Positions 5,450 through 7,709 of a DNA stretch of 7,709 nt are shown here, in pieces. Every line of letters starts with the position of its first letter. Within the stretch, counting starts at the first letter, position 1. Under the pieces are notes generated by a model. That model ran no database searches, was not told the DNA's origin, and saw only the letters and a list, made by a program, of their open reading frames with translations. This DNA comes from Anaerolineae bacterium. GTDB lineage: Bacteria > Chloroflexota > Anaerolineae > Aggregatilineales > Aggregatilineaceae. The translations under genes were made by a program, and so were the position numbers. The stretch spans positions 1-7,709 of the forward strand of contig JAFGJA010000050.1 of NCBI GenBank assembly GCA_016929355.1. Reading direction: 5' to 3'.

Positions 5450-7588
5450 TCATCCATCTAACACGTCTTCATCCGCGTCATCATCCAGCACAAACGGCGC
5501 AGCAGTAGGCGTTGATAATGGTATTTGGCGCGTTAAGGCGCGTTTGAGATCATCCGCCGTTGTGACCGGAGCCGCGCACACAAAATTCTCGCAAACATAC
5601 GCCGCCGGATCACCCTCGCGCAGCGTGCGGTGACGCAGCAAGGCGGGCATGGCGTTGCCATCGGCGTTACGTGACGCATGGGCCACAATCGCTAAGGGGC
5701 GAAATTGTCCGCGAATCATGTCGAGCATGGCGCGTGTCTGCTCGTGGGCCAGATCGCCAATCAGCGCAATTTCCACCGGGCGGCGCAAATACATATCCAA
5801 TCCGGTCAGCAGTTGCCCAAACGCCATCGGGTATTCATTGATTGCATTTCCTAATGCGCGGTAGATGGTCAAAGCGGCATCTTCATAGCGCGTTTCCGCC
5901 GAATAACCGGTCAACCGCAGCAGGTTATAGCCCATCATCGCATTGCCGGAGGGGGTCGCATTATCCTGCACATTGCGCGGGCGCACAATCAATTCGTCGT
6001 GATCGTCGCTGGTATCGTAAAACCCACCATCCTCCGACTCGAAATGTTCCAGCACCACTTCCGCAAGGCGCTGCGCTTCAATAAACCAGCGCGCGTCAAA
6101 CGTCGTCTGATACAGTTCGAGCAGACCATCGATCACCTGCGCGTAATCTTCCAGGTAGCCGTTGATCTTGCTGATGCCGTCTTTGTGCGAGCGCCACAGC
6201 CGCCCCGCATCATTCATCATGTCGCGCTGCAAAAATTCAGCATTCGCCACCGCCGCCCGGCGATACAGCTCGTGATCCAGCACGCGCGCGGCTTCGGCAA
6301 ACGCGGCGAGCATCATGCCATTCCACGCCGCGAGCATTTTTTCGTCACGCCCCGGCGCGATCCGGTTTTTGCGCAGCGTGAACAACACCGTTTTAGCGGT
6401 ATTCACATCCGCGCGCATCTGTTCAATATCGAGGCCATGCCGCACCGCGACCCGTTCCATCATATCGGCAGCGTGCAAAATATTCTTGCCCTCAAAATTG
6501 CCGCCGCGCGTCACACCCCAATAGGTCAGCACCGCATCCACATTCGGCACAACACCCGCCAATGATTCGCGCAGTTCGGCCTCAGCCCAGACGAAAAATT
6601 TCCCTTCCTCGCCTTCGGAATCGGCATCCTGCGTGCTGTAAAAGCCGCCGTTATCGTCGGTCATTTCGCGCATGACATAATCCAGCGTATCGATCACGAT
6701 CTCGCGGAAAAACGCCTCGCCGGAAATTTGCCATGCGTGGAGATAGACGCGCGCTAGCTGCGCATTGTCGTACAGCATTTTTTCGAAGTGCGGGACCAGC
6801 CATTTTTCATCCACGCTGTAACGGTGAAAGCCGCCGCCCAACTGATCATACATGCCACCTTCGGCCATTTTACGCAGCGTGAATAGCACCGCTTGCAGCA
6901 CTTGATTGTTATTGGTGGCGACGTGGTAGCGCAGCAGATATTCCAGATTCACTGGACTCGGAAATTTTGGCCCGCCGCGCGTCAAACCGCCATGCACCGG
7001 ATCAGCGCGACTCAGCATGACCTCAGCGGCAGCATCGAGTAGATCAAACGTCAGAATGTCCGATTCGGCGGCGAGATTGTCAAACGCGCTGCGACTGAGA
7101 TCATTGGCGATGCCGCGCGCCGTGCGTTCAACATCCTTGCGTTTTTTGCGGTACGAGTCGATCACCAGTTCCATCACCTGCCGGAAACTCGGCATTCCGT
7201 AACGTGCTTCGGGCGGGTAATACGTCCCGGCGTGGAAGGGATGGCCCTCCGGCGTCATGAAAACCGTCATGGGCCAACCGCCGTTGCCCCGGTTAAAGAG
7301 CAACGTCGCCTGCATGTAAATGTCATCAACATCGGGGCGTTCTTCGCGGTCTACTTTGATGCAGATAAAATGCTCGTTCATGTAGGCGGCGGTGTCGTCA
7401 TCCTCAAAACTTTCGTGCGCCATGACATGACACCAGTGGCACGCCGAATAGCCCACACTGAGCAGGATCGGCTTATTCTGCGCCTGCGCCGCCGCAAACG
7501 CTTCATCCCCCCAGGGATACCACTCGACGGGGTTATCCGCGTGTTGAAGCAAATAGGGGCTGGTTTCGTGTTGTAAACGGTTGGGCAT
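5450..7588 (-). CDS. yyaL: YyaL/SPATA20-family thioredoxin-domain protein (DUF255)
   Basis: Large cytoplasmic protein of 712 residues (B. subtilis YyaL is about 690), with no signal peptide or membrane segment. The N-terminal thioredoxin-like DUF255 domain (about 1-165) carries the family start NRLQHETSPYLLQHADNPV, the redox motif Cys50-His-Trp-Cys53 in SACHWCHVM, the DREERPDVD motif and GGWPMTVFMTP with the cis-Pro region. The rest is an alpha/alpha-barrel related to N-acylglucosamine 2-epimerases and six-hairpin glycosidases, including LVPHFEKMLYDNAQL and the late VCENFVCAAPV segment. The molecular function of the family is not established; a redox-linked sugar-processing role is speculation. 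The ATG at 7588 has GAGG five bases upstream. It stands alone, convergent with osmC, and ends in an acidic tail (DDDADEDVLDG). Confidence 0.95.
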   Translation of the reverse strand: MPNRLQHETSPYLLQHADNPVEWYPWGDEAFAAAQAQNKPILLSVGYSACHWCHVMAHESFEDDDTAAYMNEHFICIKVDREERPDVDDIYMQATLLFNRGNGGWPMTVFMTPEGHPFHAGTYYPPEARYGMPSFRQVMELVIDSYRKKRKDVERTARGIANDLSRSAFDNLAAESDILTFDLLDAAAEVMLSRADPVHGGLTRGGPKFPSPVNLEYLLRYHVATNNNQVLQAVLFTLRKMAEGGMYDQLGGGFHRYSVDEKWLVPHFEKMLYDNAQLARVYLHAWQISGEAFFREIVIDTLDYVMREMTDDNGGFYSTQDADSEGEEGKFFVWAEAELRESLAGVVPNVDAVLTYWGVTRGGNFEGKNILHAADMMERVAVRHGLDIEQMRADVNTAKTVLFTLRKNRIAPGRDEKMLAAWNGMMLAAFAEAARVLDHELYRRAAVANAEFLQRDMMNDAGRLWRSHKDGISKINGYLEDYAQVIDGLLELYQTTFDARWFIEAQRLAEVVLEHFESEDGGFYDTSDDHDELIVRPRNVQDNATPSGNAMMGYNLLRLTGYSAETRYEDAALTIYRALGNAINEYPMAFGQLLTGLDMYLRRPVEIALIGDLAHEQTRAMLDMIRGQFRPLAIVAHASRNADGNAMPALLRHRTLREGDPAAYVCENFVCAAPVTTADDLKRALTRQIPLSTPTAAPFVLDDDADEDVLDG

Positions 7589-7634
7589 AAAAACCTCAGT
7601 CGTTAGTTTGTAGTTTTTGGTTGTTGGTGAATAG

Positions 7635-7643
7635 ATTATAGCA
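7635..7643 (-). promoter_or_regulatory. Extended -10 promoter of yyaL
   Basis: On the minus strand TGC precedes a perfect TATAAT (7635-7640), giving the extended -10 motif, which needs no strong -35 box; none is seen. The predicted start near 7628 leaves a leader of about 40 bases that is rich in C and A and probably unstructured, up to the GAGG ribosome site. Confidence 0.65.
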
Positions 7644-7709
7644 GGGGTGGTCAGCGGGTGTTTGGAGCATAGAGGCTAGCTTTGATTTTGGTACAGTGAT
7701 CGGAGGCAG

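Noticed and set aside
5999..6565. 188-codon plus-strand frame antisense to yyaL
   Set aside because: It is the shadow of a strongly conserved yyaL frame, His/Arg-rich with no recognisable domain and no ribosome site noted.
7232..7576. 114-codon plus-strand frame antisense to the yyaL thioredoxin domain
   Set aside because: Composition follows from the opposite conserved gene; no independent evidence of coding.
1..7709. CRISPR arrays, insertion sequences, defence or phage genes
   Set aside because: No spaced repeat array, transposase, inverted-repeat pair with target duplication or phage-like protein was seen on either strand.

Overview
The window is an ordinary bacterial chromosomal stretch of moderate GC with Shine-Dalgarno-led genes. 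The tRNA has no CCA in its genomic 3' end, which argues against an enterobacterium. The proteins feel closest to environmental Chloroflexota-type bacteria, but that placement is a low-confidence impression without a database search. No phage, transposon, CRISPR or defence genes were seen.

Left part (34-4486, all minus strand, transcribed right to left): a tight five-gene sugar-nucleotide operon. Its order is rfbF (glucose-1-phosphate cytidylyltransferase), rfbG (CDP-glucose 4,6-dehydratase), a short RmlC-like cupin epimerase, an RmlD-like 4-ketoreductase, then rfbH (CDP-4-keto-6-deoxyglucose-3-dehydrase, E1). Genes overlap by 1 base (F/G), 4 bases (cupin/reductase) and 11 bases (reductase/H); only the rfbG-cupin junction has a gap (53 bases), and a GC-rich hairpin spans the rfbG stop there. 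Together these enzymes would turn glucose-1-phosphate + CTP into a CDP-3,6-dideoxyhexose for surface polysaccharide. The epimerase plus reductase pair matches the logic of the CDP-L-ascarylose pathway (AscA, B, E, F, C). The reductase partner of RfbH (E3, AscD/DdhD type) is not in the window. The operon runs towards the left edge with no terminator in the last 33 bases.

Middle (4487-4949, 463 bases without a protein gene): this holds, on the minus strand, a candidate operon promoter, a tandem 10-base repeat beside it, an intrinsic terminator, tRNA-Pro(UGG) and a good tRNA promoter. A candidate plus-strand promoter for the next gene follows. Nothing recognisable lies in 4652-4725 or 4840-4897.

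Right part: osmC (plus strand, peroxide resistance) ends at a strong intrinsic terminator. It is convergent with a large yyaL/SPATA20-family gene (minus strand, thioredoxin-like domain plus alpha/alpha barrel), which has its own extended -10 promoter near the right edge.

The most notable points are the complete E1 active-site and iron-sulfur signature in RfbH, the possible ascarylose-type route, and the cupin 'epimerase' that lacks two of the usual RmlC catalytic residues.
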